The notes: a model not told the origin generated them from the letters alone. A DNA stretch of 64,000 nt from Paenibacillus pabuli (GCF_039831995.1 NZ_JBDOIO010000003.1:2790001-2854000); one strand, 5' to 3'; positions 18,235 to 27,005 are shown, numbered from the stretch's first letter. Made by a program: numbers and translations.

Positions 18235-19605
18235 TTAAGACGGACAACTTCGTCTAAATTCTAAGTATTTCTTTTTGATAACTTCTATCGGATGCCGTTG
18301 TTTACTTTCATACACGGAAACCATCATTTTTAGATCCTCATCGGTCAATGCAATTATACATTTTCGTTGACCTGACCAAAGATCAATCGTATTTTTGAAG
18401 ATTGGTTTTGGCAGAGGGTTTCTTGTTATTAAAATACCGAAGCTGCCAAATGAGTCTGTAAGATAACGATTAAGCTGATTAACATGATCTCGTTCAACTT
18501 TGGCGACATTCTTTAATTCCATTACGATTTGTCTGCTTTTGTAATCGTCATATATATCTTTTAAAAAATCGAAAGAACGATTATTATAAAAAATCAAATC
18601 TCGTATTAAAGCTCCGGAATCAGTTCTGCTTTGCGCTTGAGCAAAATCCAAATGAGGGTAAAGTGCAGAAGCCATTAGCTGGCAAACATGATCTTCATAT
18701 TTTTTATCTGCGTTATCGGTTTTACCTGATGGCAATTTTATAATTTCATTTAATTTTCTTTTAGCTGATGTAACAGGTATCGATTTAAACAGTGGATCAT
18801 TTTTGCAATCTTCAAATGTTCTTTCTTTCATCTTGATAAAGTTTTGAACCACATCATAGTTTTTTCGGTTGTATTCCAAAATTTCAACTCTAGAAGGTAC
18901 GTTATCTTTATCTTGCCAAACCTCTTTTACGAAATAACCATCAAAGTAATCTTCATAGTTAATCCACGGGATATAACGAAGCCATCGCTTTGGAACAAGT
19001 AGCACCGGCTTTTTAGTTTCTGGATTAATAGGTAAGTATGTATCTTCTTCAATGATCTGATATGTTTTATGATTGTACAAATCCTGGACTTTTGTCTTCT
19101 CCATTGGTATTTTATGCTTTTCACACTGTTGGATCGTGAAATCAATTAAAAACGATTTCAAAAAATTACAGGCAATGTCACTCACACGATCTTTTGAAAT
19201 CTGATTAACATAAAGCTGAATTTCTTCAAAATGAGTAAATCCGCCTTCTGTGATCTGAGGAACAGAATTGAAGAGCGATAAAATTGAAGTTGCTGTTTTC
19301 CCTCCAATTCTCATTCCACTTTTATTACCCGAAGTGCCTAATCCAACTTCAGTACATTCTGACGCTCGAATTAATATCTCCGTAGCTTCTTTTTCATTAT
19401 TCTTCTTAATTAGATGTCCTAAATGATTGAAAGAATTCGAAATGATAGCGTGTAAAGCGTTGTCTTGCATTGATGGTGATTTCCACAGTAAAAATGGATC
19501 TAAATATAGCGGAATATCTTCATCAAGAAATGGAATTGCGAAATCCGCTTCTTCTTGTGTAAATGGAAGATCATGAAAATCGTTAAGTCTCGGTCTAATC
19601 AACAT
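18235..19605 (-). CDS. Putative PD-(D/E)xK-superfamily nuclease (cargo)
   Basis: The 456-residue protein has a novel N-terminal region (RPRLNDFHDLPFTQEEADFAIPFLDEDIPLYLDPFLL) and a C-terminal restriction-endonuclease-like domain. In it KYEDHVCQLMASALYPHL supplies an early Glu, GALIRDLIF a metal-binding Asp, and QIVMELKNV the E-x-K pair, with an ILITRNPLP strand later. That order fits the PD-(D/E)xK fold. The start at 19605 is preceded by AGGGTG at suitable spacing; a GTG nine bases upstream is possible. It is the first gene of an operon with two paralogous small proteins. Nuclease activity and a defence role are inferred. Confidence 0.7.
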   Translation of the reverse strand: MLIRPRLNDFHDLPFTQEEADFAIPFLDEDIPLYLDPFLLWKSPSMQDNALHAIISNSFNHLGHLIKKNNEKEATEILIRASECTEVGLGTSGNKSGMRIGGKTATSILSLFNSVPQITEGGFTHFEEIQLYVNQISKDRVSDIACNFLKSFLIDFTIQQCEKHKIPMEKTKVQDLYNHKTYQIIEEDTYLPINPETKKPVLLVPKRWLRYIPWINYEDYFDGYFVKEVWQDKDNVPSRVEILEYNRKNYDVVQNFIKMKERTFEDCKNDPLFKSIPVTSAKRKLNEIIKLPSGKTDNADKKYEDHVCQLMASALYPHLDFAQAQSRTDSGALIRDLIFYNNRSFDFLKDIYDDYKSRQIVMELKNVAKVERDHVNQLNRYLTDSFGSFGILITRNPLPKPIFKNTIDLWSGQRKCIIALTDEDLKMMVSVYESKQRHPIEVIKKKYLEFRRSCPS

Positions 19606-19614
19606 GTCAATCAC

Positions 19615-20105
19615 CCTACTTTAATGTCGTCATTTTCAATAGGAAAATCGTACCATAACTCTTACTTTGTCACAATAACCATTTTAATGTAGAACAGGAA
19701 ACAGATAAGCTTATGATTCATGCAATAGCCAGCTTTGAGAAGTCTCCCATAGTTACAGCCGCTTGATATCTGTAGACGAAGATCACGCCCGTTTTATTCA
19801 CGGTGTCATATGTCTTTTCGATACTTTTTGTGAGGGTGGGGCGGAGTAGCTCTTGGTATTTACTCAGCTCTATAATCCGCAAAAGTGAATGTTACCTCAA
19901 CTCCACTTTCAAGCACACTCGTTCTGTTAACTGCACCACTAATTTAATGAACGGACAGGACAATCAGTCTAACCATTGTGTACTTTTGATTTTCGTCGAA
20001 AATAAACACCGCTCATGTTGAGCGGTACATTGAACTTATTGAATTCACATATCCCGTTAGTTTAGCAGTATGTGGTTTTATAACTACTAAAAGATATAAT
20101 AAAAA
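19615..20105. other. Gene-poor stretch between cargo operons
   Basis: No convincing gene in about 490 bases. Around 19926-19960 the sequence TTAACTGCACC followed by GAACGGACAGG loosely resembles an IS3-family end, so this may be an old insertion scar. A hairpin lies at 20009-20025 (listed separately). Confidence 0.5.
20009..20025 (-). terminator. Terminator of the 240-residue gene
   Basis: Perfect 7-bp stem CCGCTCA / TGAGCGG with a 3-base loop. On the minus strand it is followed by a T-rich run, about 80 bases downstream of the leftward gene. Confidence 0.6.
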
Positions 20106-20828
20106 TCATATAATATTCTCACCTTTAAAATATTCTAAAATATAATTCGATATTGATTCGATATAACCACCGCCTATCTCAGCACATAAGAAACCTTTTA
20201 TATCCAAGTTCCGATCAACATGGGCTCCACCATTTTTGTTTGCATTATTTTTAATGATATCCCTAATAGTAATAGTAGTGATTTCTACATTTTCTATTTT
20301 ACCTTCATATGAATTGCCTATTTCTTCTATATTGACAGGAAAGTCGCTACCGCACGCAGCACACATAACCGAAATAAAACATTCATCTTTTTCTAATGTC
20401 ACTTGAGGATAACTTATACCTGCCTGAGGAAAAGGATCACAATAATAACATACGCAGTTAGTTAACGATTCATATTTAATATTAGATTTTATAATTTCTT
20501 GGTTTAACCAATCATTTAAAGGCAACTGCAACCCATCTTTCCTGAAGAGTGATGTCGGTGGAATAAACTCTATTCTTTTTGTGTCTTGAAATGATATGAA
20601 ATTATTGCAAACATAATCCATTGAAGGATTTTCAATTACCTTATAAATCAAAGAATTCTCACTACCCTTATTTGTGTCACAGAGTAGTAATCTTAACTGT
20701 CCAGCTAGTACATTAGTCAATGTTTTGTTAGTTCTTCCGTTTTCAATATTTATTGATATTATTTCAAGACATTCTTTTAGCTTGTTTTTAAAACCTTCCT
20801 CACTTCGGGTTAAAATAATGATCCCCAC
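20106..20828 (-). CDS. Hypothetical 240-residue protein with cysteine pairs
   Basis: I do not recognise this family. Visible features are a possible metal site CVCYYCDP near residue 125 plus CAACGSDF near 155 (two C-x2-C pairs), and a conserved-looking C-terminal stretch NGGAHVDRNLDIKGF. There is no signal peptide or membrane segment. A GTG start at 20828 has only a weak ribosome binding site. It stands alone between the nuclease operon and an IS3 relic. Confidence 0.6.
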   Translation of the reverse strand: MGIIILTRSEEGFKNKLKECLEIISINIENGRTNKTLTNVLAGQLRLLLCDTNKGSENSLIYKVIENPSMDYVCNNFISFQDTKRIEFIPPTSLFRKDGLQLPLNDWLNQEIIKSNIKYESLTNCVCYYCDPFPQAGISYPQVTLEKDECFISVMCAACGSDFPVNIEEIGNSYEGKIENVEITTITIRDIIKNNANKNGGAHVDRNLDIKGFLCAEIGGGYIESISNYILEYFKGENII

Positions 20829-20946
20829 CTATCTTTGTTTTACATAATTATACTAATTAGTTCCTTGTTTTTGAATCTTTAAATATTATATAAAAAGATA
20901 TTATTAAACTAACCTGCCGTTAGTTGAACAAAAGCCGCCGATCATA

Positions 20947-21540
20947 TGAACTGTACCTCAATTGTTAGACATTATCTACTAATTGGTAGTTCAGTTTTTT
21001 TGTCATAATTTAATTTAGACTTGAAGATAGATGCTATTCATCAATACTTATCTAGAGATAAAGTTGTTTGGAGAAAAGCTGTATTTATCACCTGTTACGG
21101 ACTTGTTAAACGAAGAAATTTTGGCTTACACAGTGGGGTCTCGCATACGTATTCATTAGTCTCCAAGATGCACAATAAAGCCTTTAGACGCCTATCCAAC
21201 TGGGATGAGCTCCTCCTGCATTCGGATCAACGCTGGCACTACCAGATGAAGCAGTATTGACAGGCTTAGTGGGACAAGCATTATCCAGAGCATGTCGTCC
21301 AATGGGAATTCTTATAATAACGCAGTAATGGAAAACTTCTTTGGCATTATGAAATCAGAGTTTTTATCTTACTGAATTTGAAATTGCAGATCACTTCAAG
21401 CAAGAACTAGCTCGATACATGTATTACTACAATCACAAAAGTATCAAGTCAAAATTAAAAGGCATGAGCCCGGTACAATACCGAGCTCATGCCCAACAAG
21501 TTGCATAAAAATATTTGTCTAACTTCAAGGAGTCACTTAA
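20947..21540 (+). mobile_element. IS3/IS150-family insertion sequence relic
   Basis: The left end reads TGAACTGTACCTCAATTGTT and the right end near 21515-21540 contains the matching TTGTCTAACTTCAAGGAGTCA in inverse form. Only about 0.6 kb of a normal 1.4 kb element remains. Transposase fragments occur in two frames: LLLHSDQRWHYQMKQY near 21200 and a C-terminus YYYNHKSIKSKLKGMSPVQYRAHAQQVA ending at 21508. It is a decayed, non-functional copy. Confidence 0.8.
21021..21508 (+). pseudogene. IS3-family transposase (orfB) remnant
   Basis: This is a frameshifted, internally deleted IS150-group transposase. The DDE-region motif HSDQ-WHYQMKQY is followed by a stop at 21260. A shifted frame continues with the VMENFFGIMKSE-like stretch and then the family C-terminus (YYNHKSIKSKLKGMSPVQYR). 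It cannot encode an active enzyme. Confidence 0.8.
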
Positions 21541-21762
21541 ATTTTTCAACTGCTTTTCTTAGCCTTATTCTATTGAGCTAACATTTTCCGTTAATTGAAT
21601 CAGGGATATTTCAATGTGCCAATTGTGGGCGTTATGCATCCTGGCTAACTACAAGAAACGTAACATTAGAAAATCAGGGCACTAAGCAGAGAAATATACA
21701 CTTTCGTCTTAAAACCAATATATAGAAGTTATAGTTATATCAAAATACACTTTCTAATTTGT

Positions 21763-23190
21763 TTACTCAGCTTCTATTAAATTTATAACCATTTCTCTGT
21801 CAAGCTTATCTTCAATATTATTGAAATCTAGGCGTTCTTCTAGAACTTTAAGCACAACACCGTGAGGATTATTCTTATTTTGAAGAGTTTGTGCTGCTCC
21901 CCACCATGTCTGATTTTTACTTTTAACTTTAGTTTGTACATCGTAAGCTACAAAGTTCGCTAAAGAGCCAGTGTCTACATAGTTAGCATTAGATATATTT
22001 ATCACTGCATTCTTCAAGTAAGCAAGTTTAAATTGGGCCTCTTCATAACATGCTTCAATTAACTCGTTTCTTTTTCCGTTAAATAATACATCACTAGCAA
22101 AATTATTAGCAGCAATTTCTTCTGAATCTTGCTCTATTTGAGATAAGGTTTCAGTAAAATCAACTACACTTCGTTCTTCTAATTCTGGCTCTTGTGTAGC
22201 ATGCCAATACTCATGTAGCAAATCAAACAACCAACGTGCTTCTGAGTTAGCTTGTTGTTTAAGTATTATGACGTTTTTTCCATTTGATCTCCAACAAGCA
22301 CCGTGGAATCCTCCCTTAGCTTTTAAAGGGATCACTGGAATACCTAAGTCCCACATATAATTCACACAAGACTCCAAATTTAGAATTCCGTATCCCCTTA
22401 GAACTTGCTCTTTAAACATTCTATAGTCAGTTAAGAAAGAAGCAGCTTCTACTGTATAAGAAGTAGATACCACTTTAGCCAAGTAAGTTGCGAAAGTAGT
22501 ATAAGAATACACGAGTTCTTGAGAAACACCTTTAGGTACTTTATATTTAAAAGAGCTCACACTTGAAAATTGAATAGGTTGACTAGAATCTAGTAAGAAT
22601 TTTTCCGCATACTCATCATATATTCCTTTTAACCTACTAAAAAGCTTTAAGTAGCCTAACGATTGATTCTCACCTTGCTTGATTTCTTCAGGTAATATAA
22701 ATGTCTCTAGATTTTTCAGGCTTTTGGCGATATTTTTTTTCAAATCTATCAATTTAACTTGTAACATACTAAAAAAAGGTGTTGGTACAGGAATCTGTAA
22801 AGTCTTAATAATTTTTGCTAAATCTGATGGAGGGGCTTCTACGAAAAGCTCTTCTTCATATTCCTCCAGTTGTCGTACATCTATACCTGTATATTCTGAC
22901 AATTCCTCTAGACTTCTACCAGAAGCAATTCTTTTTCTTATGATGTAATTAGGTAATTTCATAATTTCACTAACCTTAAAAGGCTCAATTACACCATTTT
23001 TAAGATTTTCATAATCTTCTACTTGTTTAGTTAGTTCTTCTACTTGGCCCTCCAGAGCTTTTAAGTATATTTCTTTTTTGAAAGAACCTAATTCATCTAA
23101 ATCATTTTCACCTTGAGCTTCTTGTAAAGTGAACATGAACTCTTTTAAAGTGTCCTGTGTAATTGTTAACTCTATATCACTTTTTATCAT
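21763..23190 (-). CDS. HTH-domain zinc metallopeptidase of ImmA/IrrE type
   Basis: The 475-residue protein has an N-terminal coiled-coil region (about 40-66), an HTH-like segment at 83-118 (IRKRIASGRSLEELSEYTGID), and a C-terminal M78-type peptidase with the zinc motif HEYWH at 326-330. A possible third ligand is Glu in EEIAANNFASDVLF (about 358). ImmA/IrrE proteases typically cleave a repressor, inducing mobile-element or stress genes; many are toxin-antitoxin components. It lies seven bases after the nucleotidyltransferase gene with AGGTGA before its ATG, so the two form an operon. Confidence 0.8.
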   Translation of the reverse strand: MIKSDIELTITQDTLKEFMFTLQEAQGENDLDELGSFKKEIYLKALEGQVEELTKQVEDYENLKNGVIEPFKVSEIMKLPNYIIRKRIASGRSLEELSEYTGIDVRQLEEYEEELFVEAPPSDLAKIIKTLQIPVPTPFFSMLQVKLIDLKKNIAKSLKNLETFILPEEIKQGENQSLGYLKLFSRLKGIYDEYAEKFLLDSSQPIQFSSVSSFKYKVPKGVSQELVYSYTTFATYLAKVVSTSYTVEAASFLTDYRMFKEQVLRGYGILNLESCVNYMWDLGIPVIPLKAKGGFHGACWRSNGKNVIILKQQANSEARWLFDLLHEYWHATQEPELEERSVVDFTETLSQIEQDSEEIAANNFASDVLFNGKRNELIEACYEEAQFKLAYLKNAVINISNANYVDTGSLANFVAYDVQTKVKSKNQTWWGAAQTLQNKNNPHGVVLKVLEERLDFNNIEDKLDREMVINLIEAE

Positions 23191-23197
23191 GAATCAT

Positions 23198-23665
23198 TCA
23201 CCTCAATTCTATTTTTATTATTCCCTTTGGCTTTTTATTTTTTTTCTGTTTTTGGAAAAAGTCTAAATACTTGTTTCCATACGGATCCGCTTTTGCTGAA
23301 GCAGGGAAAAACTCACCCTCATAGTTTTTTTTTTGTTTTTCCCTTCCGCTAAAACTTGAATCAATTAAAACTTTATCAATAGAATCTACTATAAGTTCAT
23401 CTAGATCATAGAGTGCATCAAAATCACCAGGATGATTTCTACCAGTGACAAAACTTCCATCAATATATATTTTAGAACAACCAGCTCTTTTAAACTCGTC
23501 TAATGCCTTTTTCATACCTTTTAATTGTGTTCTTCTTGTCATACTCCATGAATACCTCTGTTCAAATTCCTCCCAAGTAGTTAAGTGAATCCCTGGAGGA
23601 AGAAATCCATCTGGCAAAAGAGCAGGAATCTGTGTAGTTATAGTTTCGGCTTGGTTGTTATTCAT
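23198..23665 (-). CDS. Minimal nucleotidyltransferase-like protein (DUF6932 type)
   Basis: The product of about 155 residues contains a polymerase-beta-type nucleotidyltransferase signature: IYIDGSFVTG followed by PGDFDALYD, i.e. the GS motif and D-x-D acids. I believe this is the DUF6932 family. Such NTases act in toxin-antitoxin and defence modules by transferring nucleotides to proteins or tRNA. The start at 23665 is chosen for AGAGGA at six bases; ATG 23686 is an alternative. It is paired with the downstream HTH-metallopeptidase gene. Which of the two is toxin and which antitoxin cannot be told. Confidence 0.72.
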   Translation of the reverse strand: MNNNQAETITTQIPALLPDGFLPPGIHLTTWEEFEQRYSWSMTRRTQLKGMKKALDEFKRAGCSKIYIDGSFVTGRNHPGDFDALYDLDELIVDSIDKVLIDSSFSGREKQKKNYEGEFFPASAKADPYGNKYLDFFQKQKKNKKPKGIIKIELR

Positions 23666-23884
23666 ATTTAATCCTCTACTTTTCATTTTATTGCTTATAC
23701 TAGTTCAATTGTACCATTTCAATACAGTTTTATCCAATAGTTGCACCTGTGATTTCATTATTTTTTGATTCTAACTATTATTTTTTACATATGATTAGGT
23801 TCTGCTCTATTAATCTTAAACTATCTCCTTAGTTGAGCGAATCGGACATAAAATTTTTTCTTGCCTCTAGATGAGTACTAAAAG

Positions 23885-23923
23885 AAAAATAACCTACCAA
23901 AAATGTTGATGGAGGTTATTTTT
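23885..23923 (-). terminator. Terminator of XRE regulator gene
   Basis: 11-bp stem AAAAATAACCT (23885-23895) / AGGTTATTTTT (23913-23923), T-rich on the minus strand, overlapping the stop codon of the leftward gene. Confidence 0.75.
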
Positions 23924-24308
23924 TCTCGTTTTCAGTTTTAACATGAAAATCAATTGTTGCTAGAACATCATTCGCCAAATTTTGAATCATCTCAATATCT
24001 CGAATAGGCCTTTTGGATAGGAGTTCACTCAAGTTTAATAAGACCGACTCTTTCGCTTTCTCATTTTCAGAAAAATAATTATCATTGTAACCTCTGAAGA
24101 ATTCGCCAGGAGAAACTTCAAGAGCTTCTAGAATACGTTCTAAGGTGTCTAACGAAATATTTCTTTCACCTCGTTCTATGCCTCCAATATAAGGCTGAGG
24201 CAGACCAACCTTCTCACCCAACTGTTCTTGAGTATAGTTCTTGCTTTTTCGAATAATTCTTACTTGTTCTCCTACGTATTCAGTAATTCGAATTCCCAAA
24301 GCAACCAC
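23916..24308 (-). CDS. XRE-family transcriptional regulator (cargo)
   Basis: The 130-residue protein has an N-terminal lambda-repressor HTH at about 10-68: VRIIRKSKNYTQEQLGEKVGLPQPYIGGIERGERNISLDTLERILEAL. The C-terminal 60 residues are helical and may dimerise. It is divergent from the DGQHR gene, across a 133-base gap holding that gene's promoter, so it probably represses that gene and itself. It may also be the target of the neighbouring HTH-metallopeptidase, as in ImmR/ImmA pairs; this is inference from context. Confidence 0.88.
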   Translation of the reverse strand: MVALGIRITEYVGEQVRIIRKSKNYTQEQLGEKVGLPQPYIGGIERGERNISLDTLERILEALEVSPGEFFRGYNDNYFSENEKAKESVLLNLSELLSKRPIRDIEMIQNLANDVLATIDFHVKTENEKK

Positions 24309-24371
24309 CTCTCTTAACAGATTAGGTAAGTTGCTTTATGTATTACAGATACTCATGTTATATATTACTAT

Positions 24372-24400
24372 TTGAAAATATATAAATTCAGGACTATATT
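24372..24400 (+). promoter_or_regulatory. Promoter of DGQHR gene
   Basis: TTGAAA (24372-24377), a 17-base spacer and TATATT (24395-24400) make a good sigma-A type promoter 41 bases before ATG 24442, in the divergent gap next to the XRE gene. Confidence 0.55.
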
Positions 24401-24441
24401 ATGCTATAACAACTTTGAGATACAGGAAAGGTGAATATATT

Positions 24442-25437
24442 ATGAATAACTTGCCTACGACGATTGTTATTGAGAATGTCCTTCAATACAAAATGCGTGG
24501 TAAAGTTGCCTACCAGAGTTACTTAACTGCTTCAACTGCCATAAACGTAACCTATGTCAAGCGTTATGATGATCCATCTGGAAAAGGATACCAGAGACCG
24601 GTAGACAAAAAAAGAAGTACCGATTTTGCAATTTATTTATCTAAAGGTGAAGATGCTTTGTTTTCACCTATTTTATTAAATGCTGCAGGGAATTGGGAAT
24701 TCTCGTCTTACGATAACTTGCGAACAAATTACGGAAGGCTAGTATGCAGAGGAAAAGCATCACTTATGGATGGTCAGCATCGTCTTGGTGGTATTGAACG
24801 ATATATTAAAGAAACAAATACCGAGATAAATGTTCCATTTCTCGCTTTCCATTACCTCGATGAAGACGAAGAAATACATTTTTTTGATACCATTAATACG
24901 AAAGCTAAAGGTATTGGCACTTCTTTAAGCAAGTACTTACGACGTAAAGACGATGAATATAGCTGGATCGCAACTGAGCTAGTAATACGCCCTGAAAGCC
25001 CTTTTCACAACATTGGGAGTATCATCGGTAAACGTACTCGAGGTAGACACGTTACACTTCAAAATCTTTATAGAACACTTAAACACTTGTTCAAAGAACA
25101 ACAATTTTCAGGTATGACGAGTGAAGAGAAATATCAAGTAGCTTTAAATTATTATCGATATATCAAGGATATTTTCGCAAAGGAATGGATGAATTATGGG
25201 GATTATCGCATAACACATATTGTTTGTTTGGATGCTCTTTCAATTGCTGGAGCAAAAGTTCTAACCAAATGCGTTAATGATCGTGGAAGAATGAATTATG
25301 ATTTGATGCATAAGTACGTGAACAGACTTACATCTTTGAACTGGTCTTCGGAAGGACCTTTAAAATATATAAAAGGCGTGAGTGGATCAAAATCTTTAGC
25401 AATAGATCTAATCGATCTAATGTTACCTTCTTCCTAA
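24442..25437 (+). CDS. DGQHR domain protein (DndB-like)
   Basis: The 331-residue protein carries the diagnostic motif MDGQHRLGGIERY near residue 110, followed by FLAFHYLDEDEEIHFFDTINTKAKG, as in DGQHR/DndB proteins. DndB regulates DNA phosphorothioation in Dnd systems, but no dndC, D or E is in the window, so this is a lone member. Such solitary genes are common on mobile islands and of unknown role. The start at 24442 has AGGAAAGG nine bases upstream; an ATG at 24415 is less likely. The gene is controlled from the divergent region. Confidence 0.8.
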   Translation: MNNLPTTIVIENVLQYKMRGKVAYQSYLTASTAINVTYVKRYDDPSGKGYQRPVDKKRSTDFAIYLSKGEDALFSPILLNAAGNWEFSSYDNLRTNYGRLVCRGKASLMDGQHRLGGIERYIKETNTEINVPFLAFHYLDEDEEIHFFDTINTKAKGIGTSLSKYLRRKDDEYSWIATELVIRPESPFHNIGSIIGKRTRGRHVTLQNLYRTLKHLFKEQQFSGMTSEEKYQVALNYYRYIKDIFAKEWMNYGDYRITHIVCLDALSIAGAKVLTKCVNDRGRMNYDLMHKYVNRLTSLNWSSEGPLKYIKGVSGSKSLAIDLIDLMLPSS

Positions 25438-25461
25438 CTTGAAATATAGAAGGACCATCCC

Positions 25462-25980
25462 ACTGATGAACTGCCCCGTTAAATAGACAGTACAAATATA
25501 AAAGATGGTTAAGCGGCCTTGGTCCTGAATTCATGGGGACTGAGGCCGCTTAGTTTTGCCTGTGACCGTTCGTAATTGTAAAAGTGTATGTAGATCAATG
25601 TCTTTTCAAAACTCTTCAAAGGCCCACTAGGACTCTCTGTATCCTGCTGCGGCTTAGAGCCTACGTCTTATTCCTCTTGCTTCGGGTTTACAGATTAGAT
25701 GCCTCGCAGCTTCATCAGACGATATACTCGTCGCGTTGATGACGATCGATACCAATGCTTCCGCTACATCTTTTCACACTTTAGGAGCATAACCTCTGTA
25801 AGTTTCGCATTCAATCTCCCTGGTACTCTGTTTCGCTTCAACCATGTGTAGTAACTGGGCCACGGGATTCCTTCAAATATCACACAAAAGCTGAACGGGC
25901 AAGATTCCTCTTTTCGAACAGCCAGAATAGCCAGTAGAGGTTCTTCTGACTAATACGACTAACTTCTTTTGTTTCATAAC
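25462..25980 (-). mobile_element. IS3-family insertion sequence relic
   Basis: An IS3-like end TGAACTGCCCCGTTAAATAGAC lies at about 25465-25485. Leftward transposase debris follows: an intact C-terminus FEKTLIYIHFYNYERSQAKL...GLSPHEFRTKAA ending at 25509. Upstream (25640-25980) are frameshifted N-terminal pieces such as PWPSYYTWLKRNR and RRVYRLMKLRG. The centre is deleted. It sits immediately before the element's ligase, whose putative -35 lies at its edge. Confidence 0.75.
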
Positions 25981-25997
25981 AATGCACAAACTAAAAT
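25969..25997 (+). promoter_or_regulatory. Putative promoter of element-borne ligase
   Basis: TTGTTT (25969-25974), a 17-base spacer and TAAAAT (25992-25997, 5/6 match) lie 53 bases before the ligase ATG. It would give the replacement ligase its own transcription, independent of the host promoter. Confidence 0.4.
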
Positions 25998-26049
25998 TTC
26001 TGAAAATGGAAATAATGAAATTTAAGAATATAAGGAGGCGGGATAAGTT

Positions 26050-27000
26050 ATGGAACTAGATCCGGTCATTCCATTTGAACCAACCAGGATGCAGAACCCT
26101 CCATCAGGAGCCAATTGGGTAGCCCAAGTAAAATGGGATGGGGTAAGAATTTTACACTATTGTGATGGAAATGAATCTCGATTATTCAATCGAAGATTGA
26201 ATGAACGTACAGTGCAGTATCCTGAGTTACTTGACACTAACTCCTTCTGTAAAGCTGATTCTGTCATTCTTGATGGAGAGGTCATTGCCTTTGACAACAC
26301 TAGGCCTTCCTTTCATGAAGTTATGAAAAGGGATCGTTTGAAACAAAAACAAAGTATAAGGCATTCCTTAAACATAACACCTGTGACATATATGATCTTT
26401 GACATCTTGTTTTACAACGGCACCTGGGTTACTGATAAATCATTAGAATATAGACAACAACTGCTTGATGAAATTATCGTACCCAGAAATAATATACAAA
26501 TTGCACAAAACTTCAGCGATGGACCAGCTCTTTTTAATCTTATGGGTCAATATCAAATGGAGGGTGTAGTTTATAAAGACATCTCCAGTAAATACAGAAT
26601 AAATGGTAAAGATGATCGATGGAGAAAACATAAGATTGTAAATGATTTATTTGCAGTGGTAGGTGGGGTAACACGAACTAATCACATTGTTAATTCACTT
26701 TTATTAGGTCTGTATACCGATAAAGATGACTTTATTTATATCGGTAGTGCAGGTACAGGGAAATTAACGCGTCATGATTGGGCATTCCTCACTGAACAGA
26801 CGAATAAGATTGTTTCAACAAAATGTCCATTTTCAAATGATCCAGAGAAATCCAAAGATGTTTTTTGGGTGAAGCCAGAGCTAACCGTGAAGGTAGAGTA
26901 TCTTGAGTTTACTCCAGGGGGTTCAATGAGACACCCAAGTATTCAAACTATTATTGATGTTGATAAAAATGAATGCACAATAAATCAGATACACAAGTAA
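26050..27000 (+). CDS. Element-borne ATP-dependent DNA ligase (LigD ligase-domain homologue)
   Basis: The 316-residue ligase is complete. Motif I KWDGVR is at 28-33 with adenylated Lys28, motif III DGE at 75-77, motif IIIa IFDIL at 116-120, motif IV EGVVYK at 171-176, motif V WRKHK at 191-195, then an OB-fold domain. By eye roughly half its residues match the disrupted host ligase along the full length, so it is a diverged orthologue and not a recent copy. Its codons are AT-rich like the element. AAGGAGG precedes the ATG. It lies at the right end in the same direction as the host polymerase gene, and should replace the NHEJ ligase that the insertion destroyed. Confidence 0.95.
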   Translation: MELDPVIPFEPTRMQNPPSGANWVAQVKWDGVRILHYCDGNESRLFNRRLNERTVQYPELLDTNSFCKADSVILDGEVIAFDNTRPSFHEVMKRDRLKQKQSIRHSLNITPVTYMIFDILFYNGTWVTDKSLEYRQQLLDEIIVPRNNIQIAQNFSDGPALFNLMGQYQMEGVVYKDISSKYRINGKDDRWRKHKIVNDLFAVVGGVTRTNHIVNSLLLGLYTDKDDFIYIGSAGTGKLTRHDWAFLTEQTNKIVSTKCPFSNDPEKSKDVFWVKPELTVKVEYLEFTPGGSMRHPSIQTIIDVDKNECTINQIHK

Positions 27001-27005
27001 ATGAG

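Noticed and set aside
21021..21260. 79-residue ORF as an independent gene
   Set aside because: Its HSDQ-WHYQMKQY segment is a fragment of an IS3-family transposase inside a decayed insertion sequence.
24415..25437. Complete Dnd DNA-phosphorothioation system
   Set aside because: Only the DGQHR/DndB-like gene is present; no cysteine desulfurase, DndC, DndD or DndE gene lies in the element.
26050..27000. Element ligase as a simple duplication of the host ligase
   Set aside because: The two proteins differ at about half their positions along the whole length and have different base composition, so the copy came with the element and not by local duplication.
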